From Promethearchaeota archaeon (lineage in GTDB: Archaea; Asgardarchaeota; Lokiarchaeia; Sigynarchaeales; SOKP01), in contig DAOUUT010000085.1 of assembly GCA_030668025.1 (NCBI GenBank), positions 1 through 12,985 of the forward strand: a stretch of DNA of 12,985 nt. Direction: 5' to 3'. The number at the start of each line of letters is the position of its first letter. The stretch's first letter is position 1. A program made the position numbers and the translations under genes. Below, piece after piece: positions 12,813-12,985 of the stretch. Under the pieces are notes generated by a model. The model saw nothing but the letters and a program-made list of their open reading frames with translations, ran no database searches and was not told the origin of the DNA.

Positions 12813-12985
12813 ATGAAAATGCAGTCATCTAAAAACAAGATACCAATATTGGAAAACATAATTAATAAATTCGAAAATGAGATAGTTACCGAAAAGAAGA
12901 ATAATCGAGATCGTGGAGTAGTTTATACTCCTCAACCAATTGCGGACTTTATGGTATTAAACATTTTTAGAATCTTTTTTGACGA
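12813..12985 (+). CDS. Putative N6-adenine DNA methyltransferase / restriction-modification enzyme, N-terminal part
   Basis: Only the first 57 codons lie in the window; the gene runs off the right edge. A charged N-terminal segment (1-34) leads into RGVVYTPQPIADFMVLNIF (34-52). This closely resembles the 'xG.YYTP..(I/V)...(M/I)V' segment at the start of the SAM-binding domain in N6-adenine methylases of Eco57I-like type IIG, type ISP and related restriction-modification enzymes. In those families this stretch lies just before motif I (DP.CG.G), which is not visible here. The gene diverges from the phosphatase gene across a 137-base gap. Whether the protein also carries a nuclease or helicase part, or belongs to a larger defence system, cannot be seen. 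Confidence 0.65.
   Translation, partial: MKMQSSKNKIPILENIINKFENEIVTEKKNNRDRGVVYTPQPIADFMVLNIFRIFFD

Noticed and set aside
1..12985. Mobile elements, CRISPR arrays or integrase sites
   Set aside because: No transposase or integrase, no regularly spaced repeats and no long terminal inverted repeats were seen. Bacterial-like genes (mutS, kinase) show no flanking scars.

Overview
The window looks like part of an AT-rich archaeal chromosome. Three things support this: an archaeal LSm/Sm-like protein, a RIO2-type kinase, and a four-subunit 2-oxoacid:ferredoxin oxidoreductase with separate gamma, delta, alpha and beta genes. TATA-like octamers also sit about 27 bases before several start codons. 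A gelsolin-like domain on a membrane protein, a strikingly eukaryote-like PPP phosphatase, a bacterial-type MutS and a five-PAS histidine kinase together suggest an Asgard archaeon, perhaps Lokiarchaeia-like. That placement is inference from gene content; no rRNA or other phylogenetic marker is present.

Left part (1-2284): the 5' end of mutS runs off the left edge on the minus strand. A 304-base AT-rich gap separates it from a divergent crotonase-family gene. That gene converges on an alpha/beta hydrolase of the monoacylglycerol-lipase type.

Centre (2486-9265): porG stands alone. A five-PAS cytosolic histidine kinase on the minus strand separates it from porD-porA-porB, which form a tight operon (4-base overlap, then a 6-base gap). 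Directly after porB, overlapping it by 4 bases, is a gene for a gelsolin-like domain followed by about four membrane helices. The oxidoreductase would convert a 2-oxoacid (pyruvate or a branched-chain equivalent) plus CoA to acyl-CoA, CO2 and reduced ferredoxin. The kinase has no receiver domain and no response regulator beside it.

Right part (9363-12985): RIO2 (ribosome maturation), a class I SAM methyltransferase on the minus strand, an LSm RNA-binding protein, a gamma-glutamylcyclotransferase/AIG2-like protein, and a PPP phosphatase on the minus strand. The last two meet stop-to-stop with no spacer. The window ends in the first 57 codons of an apparent N6-adenine DNA methyltransferase, probably a restriction-modification gene.

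No tRNA, rRNA, CRISPR array, transposase or integrase was seen. Genes are densely packed. First genes tend to lack a Shine-Dalgarno and have a TATA box placed for leaderless or near-leaderless mRNA, while the internal operon genes porA and porB have strong Shine-Dalgarno sites.
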